Position numbers and translations under genes: made by a program
The notes under the pieces: generated by a model
What the model was told of the DNA's origin: nothing
What the model saw: only the letters and a program-made list of their open reading frames with translations
Databases searched by the model: none
In this document: positions 35,213 to 43,289 of the stretch, piece by piece
Position numbering within the stretch: position 1 is the stretch's first letter
How the letters are laid out: every line of letters begins with the position of its first letter
Source: Candidatus Fermentithermobacillaceae bacterium
Lineage (GTDB): Bacteria > Bacillota > Sulfobacillia > Fermentithermobacillales > DUSS01
Length of the DNA stretch: 64,000 nucleotides
Reading direction: 5' to 3'
Assembly (NCBI GenBank): GCA_012842495.1
Contig: DUSS01000004.1
Span: forward strand, 62,001 to 126,000

Positions 35213-37327
35213 TCACACCCACGTTCCGGTTTCTAGCCCGGTCCATACTCTAAGCGCTTCCGCGACGCTCCATGCCTGCGACACCGCACCTCCGGGTGAG
35301 TAAGGGGGGTCTCCGGAGGATACCTCGAAAATCGTGCCGGCACAGGGGTGCCCGTCGAGGTCCAAAGCCCGAGCGAAGATGAAACGGCAAAAGCCCTGAA
35401 GAGTCCCGCGGCCAGTACGGGGCTCACGGCACGGTGCAGGATGGGCCTCCGCACCGGAGTCACGGTGGGACCTTACGTCGGCTTTCCCGTCCAGTTTCTT
35501 CGCTACGTCTACCAGCGGTCCGAGAAGCCACGGCCAGGCCGTTCCCTGGTGGTAGGCGCCATCCCGTTCCTCGGGGCCGCCTGCATACCGCCCTGCGTAA
35601 CCCGGTGCTCCCGGTTCGAGGGTTCTCAATCCGAACGGGACGAGCAGAACTCTCACCGAGGTGTCTAGAATCTCCCGGAGGGTCTCCCTTCCCACGGGGC
35701 AGCCGTCTATGGAGCCCGCTATCACGGCGTTAGGTCTTACCTCCTTCACGGGTCTTCCGTCCTTTAGGAGTCTGTCGTAAAGGCCCACGCCCGGCCAGGT
35801 GAAGCGACGGACGAATTCACGTACCGCGGTTGCCCGGAGCTTTTCCGCGTCCCTGGCGAATTCGACGTCGCCGAGCTCAGCTGCCCAGGCTGAGGCCAGC
35901 GAGAGGCATTGGAGCCACAGAGAATTCACCTCGACGGGGTAGCCGTCCCTGGGGGTGACAGGGACTCCTCTGACCTTCGCATCCATCCATGTCACCTGGG
36001 TGTCGGGAGTCCCAGCTTTCAAAAGCCCGGAGGGACCGGTTTCGATTCCGTAAATGGTGCCCTGGACGAACGCCCGGATCATCTTCCTGGCGGCGGGATA
36101 GAGTTCTTGAAGGACCTGCCGGTCGCCCGATGCGCCGGTGTACTTCCCCAGCGCCACGACAAACCACAGGGAGGCGTCAACCGAATTGTAGGCTGCCTCG
36201 TCTCCAATGAAGTTGGGGATGAGGCCGTACTTCAAAAACCGCGAAAACCGCAGAAATACGCCGCGCGCTTCCTCGTAGCGTCCGGATGCAAGAAGTAGTC
36301 CGGGAAGGGAGATGAAGGTATCCCTCCCCCATTCCCCGAACCAGTGGTATCCTGCGATAATCGAAGGTTCGCCGGTGCTGGTCTTTATGACGAACGAATC
36401 GGCTGCCAGGGAGAGTCTGCCCCTCAGGCCTCCTCCGGCCTTCTCGTGAATTCCCAGTCTTCTCGCAATCTCCTCGCGCTTCATGCGTTCGAAGACATCC
36501 CGGGTATCTCCGGAGGTACCCGCACCGGAATGGCCGCCCCGTACAGGGAGGCGGTCCAGCGGACCGGCCCAAACGTACAGGGTCTCGCCGGGATAAAGAT
36601 GGGCCTGAAACTCCCCCGGACAGAAGTGGTCCTCGAGAAAATCCAGACCTCTTTCCCTCTCCTGAGGATAAACCATCGACCTGTACCACACGCATTCGTT
36701 CCGGAACGATCCTCGCGAAACCCAGATGCACATGGGCCATCCAGCTCCGTGAGGGCTCAGGACGATCCCTGAACTTCCCGATGACATGCCTTCACCCATC
36801 GGGGTCACCTCAGGAGCCCAATCACCTTCCCTGGCGAGGTGGTGATAAAACCTGGAATTCACCAGAGGTCTCAATGAGACTTCGATCTTTTCAAGTCCGG
36901 CGAGGACCTTGTAGGTAATGAACACCCCCGGCCTGCCCTTGACCATGAAAATCTCCCTCTCCAGCACAACCGGACCAGCTTTGTACAGAAAGACCGGATG
37001 GGGGCGAAGTTCCCATGCCCAGAGGAGGTCGATCCCCCTGGGATGAAGGGCGCCGGGGTAAATGTTCGAGCTGAGTTCCCACGTCCCGTCCCCGGTGGTC
37101 AACCGCTCTTCCATTTTGGATAAGAACAGCCACCGGTCCCCGGGGTTTGCGCCTGCGACGAACAACCATCCGTGATATCGACGGGTGTGAATGCCGTACG
37201 AAGTAGACGACGCAAAGCCTCCGAGGCCGTCTGTCTCAAGCCATTCCTGAAAGGACGGCTTCCGGGGGCGCCCCACCCATGAGGACCCGGGTCCGCGATC
37301 ACACTCCCCGGAGTTTCCGTACCTCAT
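35213..37327 (-). CDS. glycogen debranching enzyme (amylo-alpha-1,6-glucosidase family)
   Basis: This 704-residue protein matches the GDE family with an (alpha/alpha)6 catalytic domain. The N-terminal domain has EWLETDGLGGFASSTSYGIH and RRYHGWLFVAGANPGDRWL. The catalytic part has GYHWFGEWGRDTFISLPGLL with the proposed acidic residues, YNSVDASLWFVVALGKYTG, and PRDGYPVEVNSLWLQCLSLA. The end includes GAYHQGTAWPWLLGPLVDV. Family members hydrolyse alpha-1,6 branch points of glycogen. It probably works with the GT4 enzyme 160 bp downstream. No signal peptide is present, so it should be cytoplasmic. Confidence 0.88.
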   Translation of the reverse strand: MRYGNSGECDRGPGSSWVGRPRKPSFQEWLETDGLGGFASSTSYGIHTRRYHGWLFVAGANPGDRWLFLSKMEERLTTGDGTWELSSNIYPGALHPRGIDLLWAWELRPHPVFLYKAGPVVLEREIFMVKGRPGVFITYKVLAGLEKIEVSLRPLVNSRFYHHLAREGDWAPEVTPMGEGMSSGSSGIVLSPHGAGWPMCIWVSRGSFRNECVWYRSMVYPQERERGLDFLEDHFCPGEFQAHLYPGETLYVWAGPLDRLPVRGGHSGAGTSGDTRDVFERMKREEIARRLGIHEKAGGGLRGRLSLAADSFVIKTSTGEPSIIAGYHWFGEWGRDTFISLPGLLLASGRYEEARGVFLRFSRFLKYGLIPNFIGDEAAYNSVDASLWFVVALGKYTGASGDRQVLQELYPAARKMIRAFVQGTIYGIETGPSGLLKAGTPDTQVTWMDAKVRGVPVTPRDGYPVEVNSLWLQCLSLASAWAAELGDVEFARDAEKLRATAVREFVRRFTWPGVGLYDRLLKDGRPVKEVRPNAVIAGSIDGCPVGRETLREILDTSVRVLLVPFGLRTLEPGAPGYAGRYAGGPEERDGAYHQGTAWPWLLGPLVDVAKKLDGKADVRSHRDSGAEAHPAPCREPRTGRGTLQGFCRFIFARALDLDGHPCAGTIFEVSSGDPPYSPGGAVSQAWSVAEALRVWTGLETGTWV

Positions 37328-37576
37328 CTGAAAGCACCTACCCCCGAACTCTTCCGGCTACCGGTGTGTCATGCTGCCCGTTCAGAGCAAAGGCATCGCG
37401 TACGCGCAACCGCGACTGAAACTAGGGATTCACCGGCGGCCTCATGGTCGCCGCGCACCACCAGAATCCCGGCACTGCCAGGAAAAATTCAACCAGGCCA
37501 GATGGCCGGCAAGAACCCTACTCAACGCACCTTCTTTCCAGCTTCTCATACCCTGAGGGATGGGGGGAGGAACTGT

Positions 37577-38569
37577 ATGTCACAAATGGTCACTACCGTT
37601 TTCCGGAGACCCCCTTCCCTGCCTTGCTTCGATGCCGGCTCCGAGTTTTGCCCCTGCCCCTTGGCGGAACTGGGCCACTGCGTAGCTTGCTCCGTCCTGC
37701 GGGGCGAAAACCATTGTGACTGCGGGTGGAACGGGGCCTGCATCTACGAGGAATTCTTGCGAAACGGAAGAAAGGCCGGACCCGTAAGGCGGGAATGGGA
37801 AGCTCGAGTCACCCACAGAGAGGAAATCGTGCCCGAAAGAGAAAGCTCGGTTCGAGCTGCCTTCTGCTTCCGGGTCCGGGTGCCGGAGGAACTGACCAGG
37901 TGGTTCGTCTTGCCGGGCTCGTTTGCATTCGTCCGAAGTCGAGGAAGGCCTGAAATGTTCAACGTGCCCCTTTCCGTAATGGACCGGGAAGGGGATGTCC
38001 TGACGTTCGCCTGCGAGATCCTGGGTCCCAAAACCGAAGATCTGGGAAGGCAAACCCGGCCTGGAACCATGTTGACTCTGAAAGGTCCGTTCTGGTCCGG
38101 CGTCCAGGGACTCGGAGCGATAAAGGCGCACGCAGGGGGAAGAACCCTAATCGTAGCTAAGGGGATGGGGCAAGCACCTGCCGTGTCTCTGGCCAGGTAC
38201 TTGAAAACCAGAGGCGGTACGGTCAAGGTCCTCCTCGGACCCGGAAGTTTGGGTACGATATTCGCCGAGGACATCTTAACCGGATTCGGTGTTTCCGTCG
38301 TCAAGATGCCCAAAGAACCCGACCACAACGTAAGCCGCATCATCCGGGAGATAACATCCAACGACTACGACCTCGTAATAAGCTCCAATGCCCATCACCA
38401 GCACAAAACGTTGTGGCGGGTCATCGCCGGCCTTCCTCGTAGGCCCGCTTTCGCGTGGATCTCCGATGTGACGATGAACTGCGGCGAGGGACTCTGCGGC
38501 GCGTGCCTGGGAGCGCGCGAGAGTCGCTTGTGCAAAGCCGTGTTCGACGCCGAGGAGTTTTTCGCCTGA
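37577..38569 (+). CDS. PyrK-like iron-sulfur flavoprotein, electron-transfer subunit
   Basis: This 330-residue protein resembles the ferredoxin-NADP reductase fold of PyrK/sulfide dehydrogenase beta subunits. It has an FAD/NAD module (VPEELTRWFVLPGSFAFV and RTLIVAKGMGQAPAVSLARY) and a C-terminal Fe-S motif MNCGEGLCGACLGARESRLC, as in PyrK. The N-terminus is unusual: eight cysteines within residues 17-55 (FCPCPLAELGHCVACS, then CDCGWNGACIY) could bind another cluster. ATG 37577 follows GGGGGGAGG at ideal spacing. The gene is 14 bp from an FAD oxidoreductase, and no pyrD is adjacent, so it is probably not the dihydroorotate enzyme. Substrate unknown. Confidence 0.7.
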   Translation: MSQMVTTVFRRPPSLPCFDAGSEFCPCPLAELGHCVACSVLRGENHCDCGWNGACIYEEFLRNGRKAGPVRREWEARVTHREEIVPERESSVRAAFCFRVRVPEELTRWFVLPGSFAFVRSRGRPEMFNVPLSVMDREGDVLTFACEILGPKTEDLGRQTRPGTMLTLKGPFWSGVQGLGAIKAHAGGRTLIVAKGMGQAPAVSLARYLKTRGGTVKVLLGPGSLGTIFAEDILTGFGVSVVKMPKEPDHNVSRIIREITSNDYDLVISSNAHHQHKTLWRVIAGLPRRPAFAWISDVTMNCGEGLCGACLGARESRLCKAVFDAEEFFA

Positions 38570-38583
38570 GGGGAGGAGATCAT

Positions 38584-39882
38584 GTGGATTATCATCATGA
38601 AGTACTGGTGGTCGGAGGCGGGTGGGCCGGCGTATCCGCAGCCCTCTCTGCGCGAAAAGCCGGCGCCGACGTGGCCATCTGCGAAAAGACCGACATGCTG
38701 CTGGGCGCAGGACTGGTCGGAGGCATTTTCAGAAACAACGGAAGGTTTGTGGCCGCTGAAGAGTGCATCGCCATGGGAGCCGGGGAGATCTTCCAGCTCC
38801 TGGACAACCTCAGCCGCCACCGCATGATCGAGTTCCCCGGCCACAGACATGCGAGTCTGTATGACGTGGTCAAGGTGGAACCGGCGGTCAGAGAGCTTTT
38901 ATTCAGATTCGGAGTGACCGTCTACACTGGGGCCAGGATAGTGGCGGGGAAAACCGCTGATGACGGGAAAGCCAACGACATGAGGTTACGGGCGGTAAAA
39001 TCCGAAGACGGAAGATGGTTCCGGGCAGAGTCTTTCGTGGACGCCACGGGTTCCTCCGGCCCGATGGGAATCTGCCGCATATTCGGCAACGGATGCGCCT
39101 CTTGTATACAGCGGTGTCCAGCTTTCGGCCCAAGGGTGAGCTTATCCAGGATCCTGGGTCTCCCGGAGTTCATGTCCACCAGGAGAAAGGGGTCATACGG
39201 CGCCATGTCGGGTTCGTGCAAGCTCGCCAAAGAGAGTCTCGATCCTGAGATCGTGAGGGAGCTCGACGAGAGGGGAGTGGTGGTGCGAAAGCTCCCAGAA
39301 CACTTGCGCAACAAGAACAAGAACAAGCTCAACATGAAAGCTTGCCAACAATACGCCCTTCCGGAGTATGCCGATTCCCTTGTCATCTTAGATACCGGGC
39401 AGGGAAAACTTATGAGTCCGTACTTTCCGCTGGATGAGTTGAGGTCCGTGCCGGGATTCGAAAACGCCAGGTTCCTCGATCCTCTGGGCGGAGGCAAAGG
39501 AAACTCCATCAGACTGGTGGCTGCTTCCCCCAGAGACGAGACCCTTAAACTTGCGGGAGCGGACAACGTATTCGTGGCGGGAGAACGCGCCGGCATACTG
39601 GTGGGACATACCGAAGCTATCGTCACGGGGACCCTTGCCGGAAGAAACGCGCTGCTCCATGCCAGAGGCAAGCCCCTTCTAGAGATCCCCACCAGACTTG
39701 CCACCGGCGACTTCATCGCGTCCAGCACGGTGACCCCGGACGGCAAGGGGCTAGACTCTCCGTTCACCTTCGCAGGTTCCGTATACTTCCAGCGTATGGT
39801 CGATCTCGGGCTTTACGACCCAGATCCAGAGGTCATCGCGAAGCGGGTGCGAGACTGCGCGATGGACGGGGTCTTCGCGTGA
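38584..39882 (+). CDS. FAD-dependent oxidoreductase, partner of the PyrK-like protein
   Basis: The 432-residue protein starts at GTG 38584, five bases after GGAGGAG. Its first strand carries the FAD motif VLVVGGGWAGVSAALSARKA, followed by EKTDMLLGAG. A second FAD segment, VFVAGERAGILVGHTEAIVT and GTLAGRNALL, resembles the GidA/TrmFO fold. A cysteine cluster, NGCASCIQRCPAFGP, may bind an iron-sulfur centre or be redox-active. I do not recognise a characterised ortholog. With the upstream gene it would form a two-subunit NAD(P)H- or ferredoxin-linked dehydrogenase or reductase. The 3' end overlaps the convergent Ca2+-ATPase gene by 50 bp. Confidence 0.65.
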   Translation: MDYHHEVLVVGGGWAGVSAALSARKAGADVAICEKTDMLLGAGLVGGIFRNNGRFVAAEECIAMGAGEIFQLLDNLSRHRMIEFPGHRHASLYDVVKVEPAVRELLFRFGVTVYTGARIVAGKTADDGKANDMRLRAVKSEDGRWFRAESFVDATGSSGPMGICRIFGNGCASCIQRCPAFGPRVSLSRILGLPEFMSTRRKGSYGAMSGSCKLAKESLDPEIVRELDERGVVVRKLPEHLRNKNKNKLNMKACQQYALPEYADSLVILDTGQGKLMSPYFPLDELRSVPGFENARFLDPLGGGKGNSIRLVAASPRDETLKLAGADNVFVAGERAGILVGHTEAIVTGTLAGRNALLHARGKPLLEIPTRLATGDFIASSTVTPDGKGLDSPFTFAGSVYFQRMVDLGLYDPDPEVIAKRVRDCAMDGVFA

Positions 39883-42568
39883 ACGCGATGTGAGCGGTCT
39901 GGGGAAGAATCGACGCCAGAGTGACGATACCCCACTGACGGGCACCGAGCGGTACGGTGTTGAAAAACGGAGCAAGGTAGGAGCACTGGACTACCGCCAG
40001 CAAACCGAGCCAGGAGACGAGCAGGGCAACGATCAAGTAGGTGTTTGGGAAGGTCCTGAGCTCGGTGATGTCGTAGTCCTCAGACCTAGCATCGAAAGCT
40101 GATGCCAGCTGGGCGGTGACGAGGGTGGCGAATGCCATGGTGGACGCAGTGGCGAAACCGAATGTACCGAGGGCCCAGAAGAAAATCAGGAGAGTTGCAC
40201 CCCCGATGTAAAGGCCCCGCCTTGCTATGCTTCTCAGGAGCTTTGGCGAAACCAGGCTTTCCCGGGGATCTCTGGGCTTTCTCTTCATCAGGTCCTCGGC
40301 GGGCGGGTCTACACTGAGGGCCAGGGCCGGCAGTCCGTCGGTCACCAGGTTCATCCATAAAAGCTGAACCGGCGTCAAAGGGAGCGGTAGCTCCAGGATG
40401 AGCGCCCCCACCATGGTCAGGATCTCCCCGAGGTTACACGAGAGAAGATACCTGATGAACTTTCGTATATTGTCGTAAATCGCCCGTCCTTCTTCTATGG
40501 CCCGTACCATCGTCGAAAGGTTGTCGTCTAGTAGAATTACCGATGCCGATTCCCGGGCCACGTCGGTTCCGATGGCACCCATGGCCACCCCCACCGCGGC
40601 CTCCTTCAACGCGGGAGCATCGTTTATCCCGTCACCTGTCATAGCTACGACGTGGCCGGCCTTCTTGAGAGCCCGGACTATCCTGAGCTTGTGTGCCGGA
40701 GAGACCCTGGCGAAAACCGATGCTTTTGCGATCCTGGCCGGCAATGTGGATTCGGAGATCCCGTCGAGGTCGGCGCCGGTGAGGCCGGTCTCGTCACTTC
40801 CGGCAATTCCGGCGCTTCGGGCGACGCTCTCCGCGGTCCTCAAGTGGTCTCCCGTAACCAACACCACTCTTATACCAGCTTCCGCGCAGCGCTCGACCGT
40901 CTTGCGAGCTTCGGGTCTCGGCGGGTCCACCAGCCCGATACAACCCAGAAACGTGAGGTCCCGTTCCCATTCCTCTTCCGGCACAGTTTCGGCCGTTTCT
41001 TTGCAGGCTACCGCGAGGATCCGGATTCCCTCTGCGGCCGTTTCGTTCACCCACGCCTCCCACCGTCGCCGGTCCTCCTCCCCAAGAGTCCTCACCTCTT
41101 CTTTCCCCCGCATCCGGGAACAAAGCGGAATAACCGTATCCGGAGCTCCTTTTACGCAAATCAGCGCCCCCTTTTTGTATCTAACTTTCGTCGTCATCAT
41201 GCGTCGTTCGGAGGAAAAAGGTTTCTCACCCAAGCGCGGATGAGACTCTCGCAGCGTAACGGGGTCGATCCCCATCTCCAGAACTCTTGTGACAATGGCC
41301 TTTTCCGTCGGGTCCTCTCCCAGCGGGTCCTGACCTGACGAGCTCGTTCCCGGCGGCATCCGTCGTCGCCCGCCCGTGGGTTTCTCGGCTTCCCCGGCAA
41401 GGGCATCCGATGCCAGCGTCGCGATCCTTAGTATCTCCATTTCGAGTTCTCTTGAACGATCCGTAGTGCGTGTTGTACCGGTAGGCCCTTTTCTCGCTCG
41501 ACCCTCTCCGTCGTCGACCCCGGCAGGAGCGATGAGCGCTACCTCCATGCGATTTTTCGTGATGGTGCCGGTCTTATCCGTGCATATCACCGTGACAGAA
41601 CCCAGGGTTTCGATAGCCTCGAGTTTCCTTACAACCGCCCCGTGCCTTGCGAGCCTTTGCACGCCCATGGCCAGGCACAAGGTGACGATGGCCGGAAGCC
41701 CTTCCGGAACCGCAGCCACCGCCAAACTTACGCTTAAAAGCAGCATGTCGTGGAAGGAGTGCCCGCGCAACAACCCGACTACACCCAGACACCCCGCAAT
41801 AGCAAGGCAGATACCGAGGAGGAACTTCCCCAGCGCGTTGAGGCGTTTTTCCAGGGGGGTCTTACCGGGGTCCGCCTTACCGATGAGGGAAGCGATCCGG
41901 CCTATCTCGGTATAGTCTCCCGTGGCCGTCACCACGGCCCGACCCCCGCCGCCCACTACCAGGGTCCCGGCGTAAATCATGCTCTTCCTTTCGGCAAGGG
42001 GGGTCCCTGGGGAGCATACATGCCCAGCGTGCTTGGACACAGGAACCGATTCGCCGGTGAGGGACGACTCATCCACCCTGAGAGACTGGCACTGGAAAAG
42101 GCGCGCGTCGGCCACCGCCCGCATCCCCGCTCGCAGGATCATTACATCTCCGGGTACGACCTCATCTGCGGGAACAGTCCTCTCCACGCCGTCCCGCAGG
42201 ACCAGAGCGACAGGAGGAATGAATTTCTCCAGAGCTTCGAGAGCTTTTTCTGCTTTGTACTCCTGAATAGCTCCGAGCAAAGTGTTAAGGATCACAATGA
42301 ACGCGATGACGGCGGCATCGACCCCCTCTCCCATGAGGGCGGATATAACCGTGGCTGCCATCAAGGTGAGGACCATCAGGTCCTTCCATTGGTCGGCCAG
42401 GATATGGAAAAACCCTTTACGAGGCTCGCGCCGGACCGCATTGGGGCCGTACTTTTTGAGCCGACGTCGAGCTTCAGTTGAAGAAAGGCCTTCCCGAAAA
42501 CTCGTATCCAAGCGCTCTTCCACTTCGTCGAGGGGTATCTCATGCGGATTCCTCAGGGATCTCGTCAC
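39833..42568 (-). CDS. P-type calcium-transporting ATPase (P2A)
   Basis: The 911-residue pump has the full P2 layout: N-terminal EVEERLDTSFREGLSSTEAR, the TGES loop (LTGESVPVSKHAG), the PEGL motif in membrane helix 4 (AAVPEGLPAIVTLCLAMG), the phosphorylated Asp in CTDKTGTITKNRMEV, and GDGINDAPALKEAAVGVAMG. Helix 5-6 residues (MNLVTDGLPALALSVDP) agree with Ca2+-ATPases. It should export Ca2+, possibly also Mn2+. A low-complexity Arg/Gly/Ser-rich segment interrupts the nucleotide domain near the middle. GTG 42568 has GGAGGG 12 bases upstream, slightly long. The promoter side holds three 19-bp tandem repeats. Confidence 0.92.
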   Translation of the reverse strand: MTRSLRNPHEIPLDEVEERLDTSFREGLSSTEARRRLKKYGPNAVRREPRKGFFHILADQWKDLMVLTLMAATVISALMGEGVDAAVIAFIVILNTLLGAIQEYKAEKALEALEKFIPPVALVLRDGVERTVPADEVVPGDVMILRAGMRAVADARLFQCQSLRVDESSLTGESVPVSKHAGHVCSPGTPLAERKSMIYAGTLVVGGGGRAVVTATGDYTEIGRIASLIGKADPGKTPLEKRLNALGKFLLGICLAIAGCLGVVGLLRGHSFHDMLLLSVSLAVAAVPEGLPAIVTLCLAMGVQRLARHGAVVRKLEAIETLGSVTVICTDKTGTITKNRMEVALIAPAGVDDGEGRARKGPTGTTRTTDRSRELEMEILRIATLASDALAGEAEKPTGGRRRMPPGTSSSGQDPLGEDPTEKAIVTRVLEMGIDPVTLRESHPRLGEKPFSSERRMMTTKVRYKKGALICVKGAPDTVIPLCSRMRGKEEVRTLGEEDRRRWEAWVNETAAEGIRILAVACKETAETVPEEEWERDLTFLGCIGLVDPPRPEARKTVERCAEAGIRVVLVTGDHLRTAESVARSAGIAGSDETGLTGADLDGISESTLPARIAKASVFARVSPAHKLRIVRALKKAGHVVAMTGDGINDAPALKEAAVGVAMGAIGTDVARESASVILLDDNLSTMVRAIEEGRAIYDNIRKFIRYLLSCNLGEILTMVGALILELPLPLTPVQLLWMNLVTDGLPALALSVDPPAEDLMKRKPRDPRESLVSPKLLRSIARRGLYIGGATLLIFFWALGTFGFATASTMAFATLVTAQLASAFDARSEDYDITELRTFPNTYLIVALLVSWLGLLAVVQCSYLAPFFNTVPLGARQWGIVTLASILPQTAHIAFTRRPRPSRSLAPASR

Positions 42569-42589
42569 CGAGCGTTAACACCCTCCGTA

Positions 42590-42646
42590 ATACCAGTCAT
42601 TTTTCTGCATACCGGTCACTCTTCTGTATGTCGGTCACCGAATCAA
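42590..42646 (-). repeat. three 19-bp tandem repeats upstream of Ca2+-ATPase gene
   Basis: Three units of exactly 19 bp start at 42590, 42609 and 42628; on the plus strand they read ATACCAGTCATTTTTCTGC, ATACCGGTCACTCTTCTGT and ATGTCGGTCACCGAATCAA. The conserved part is AYRYCRGTCA. They end about 20 bp upstream of the GTG start on the minus strand. A spacing of about two helical turns suggests a binding site array for a regulator, or a leader RNA element. Confidence 0.55.
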
Positions 42647-42854
42647 CATTCCCATCGAGATCCCCGGACGTTCTCAAGTCGGAAAGCGGAGGTTTGGCAT
42701 CGAATACACGAAGGCGGCCTGACCAGGCCTTCCGGCTTCGTGCTAGTTTACCTTGGAAAAACATACCTGTCTACCGGGATGCATAGACAGCGAATAGTGG
42801 TACATTCTAGAAACGGGTCCATCATGGCCGAGCCAAGACTGGCCAGGGCGGAGT

Positions 42855-43190
42855 GGTCCTGGTTGGTCGGGCAACGGTCAGAACACCCGCGTAGGTGTTC
42901 TGGCCAGCGCGAAGGTCATCCAGCTTCCCCGACCAAGTTTCTTGGTGGATCCGGAGTATCACCCAAGAGGCGATTCCGGGTCAAATAAGGAGGCTGGATG
43001 GCCGGGCAAAGACCATCCAGGCTGCCTAAAGGACGATCTCTGGTCGCAAGACCTTACATCGTTCTGATGGTAGTCTGGGTGGTCGGGCACAGGCCATCTG
43101 GCGATGGTTAGGTATCCGGTCTGGCCAGTTTACGGGTTCCGACCCGTCGCCAGATGACCGACGCGAAGGTCATGGTGGGCCGGTTTGTTC
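42855..43190 (+). ncRNA. candidate structured RNA with three repeated modules
   Basis: Two modules share the same plan: TGGTCGGGCA (42864 and 43080), a variable hairpin, then CGCGAAGGTCAT (42908 and 43162). In module A the outer TGGTCGG pairs with CCGACCA (42929-42935), and the inner 9-bp stem CAGAACACC/GGTGTTCTG closes a 6-base loop. In module C GTCGG pairs with CCGAC, the inner stem is CATCTGGCGA/TCGCCAGATG, and inside lies CGGGT-TCCG-ACCCG with a UNCG-type loop. A middle module has TGGCCGGGCA and CTGGATGG/CCATCCAG, followed by GGTC-GCAA-GACC with a GNRA loop. Both tetraloop types read correctly only on the plus strand, opposite to the neighbouring genes. I recognise no known RNA family. 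No convincing promoter is seen. Confidence 0.45.
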
Positions 43191-43216
43191 AAGCAAGACT
43201 CTGTTGCCGGATCGTT

Positions 43217-43253
43217 TTGCCTCCCCCGTGCTCGGGTCACCGTGGTGAGGCAA
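43217..43253. terminator. hairpin downstream of cadA-like gene and of the RNA candidate
   Basis: TTGCCTC (43217-43223) pairs with GAGGCAA (43247-43253), about 37 bp past the ATPase stop. No T-run follows on either strand, so it may be only a weak or Rho-assisted terminator. Confidence 0.35.
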
Positions 43254-43289
43254 TATGGGACGAGAAACTAACCTGTGCACCCTTTATCA

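Larger units (their letters stand above)
42569..43289. other. 720-bp gene-free region between two P-type ATPase genes
   Basis: No gene of recognisable sequence is visible on either strand. The right third of the space is next to the stop of the Cd/Zn ATPase and the left end is the promoter side of the Ca2+-ATPase. It holds 19-bp tandem repeats (42590-42646), a 7-bp hairpin CTGTCTA/TAGACAG (42767-42790), a repeated RNA-like fold (42855-43190) and a further hairpin (43217-43253), each listed separately. Confidence 0.6.

Noticed and set aside
42542-42988. 148-codon plus-strand frame in the gap between the ATPases
   Set aside because: Its composition is random-like, it has no ribosome-binding site, and it crosses the repeat and RNA-like modules.
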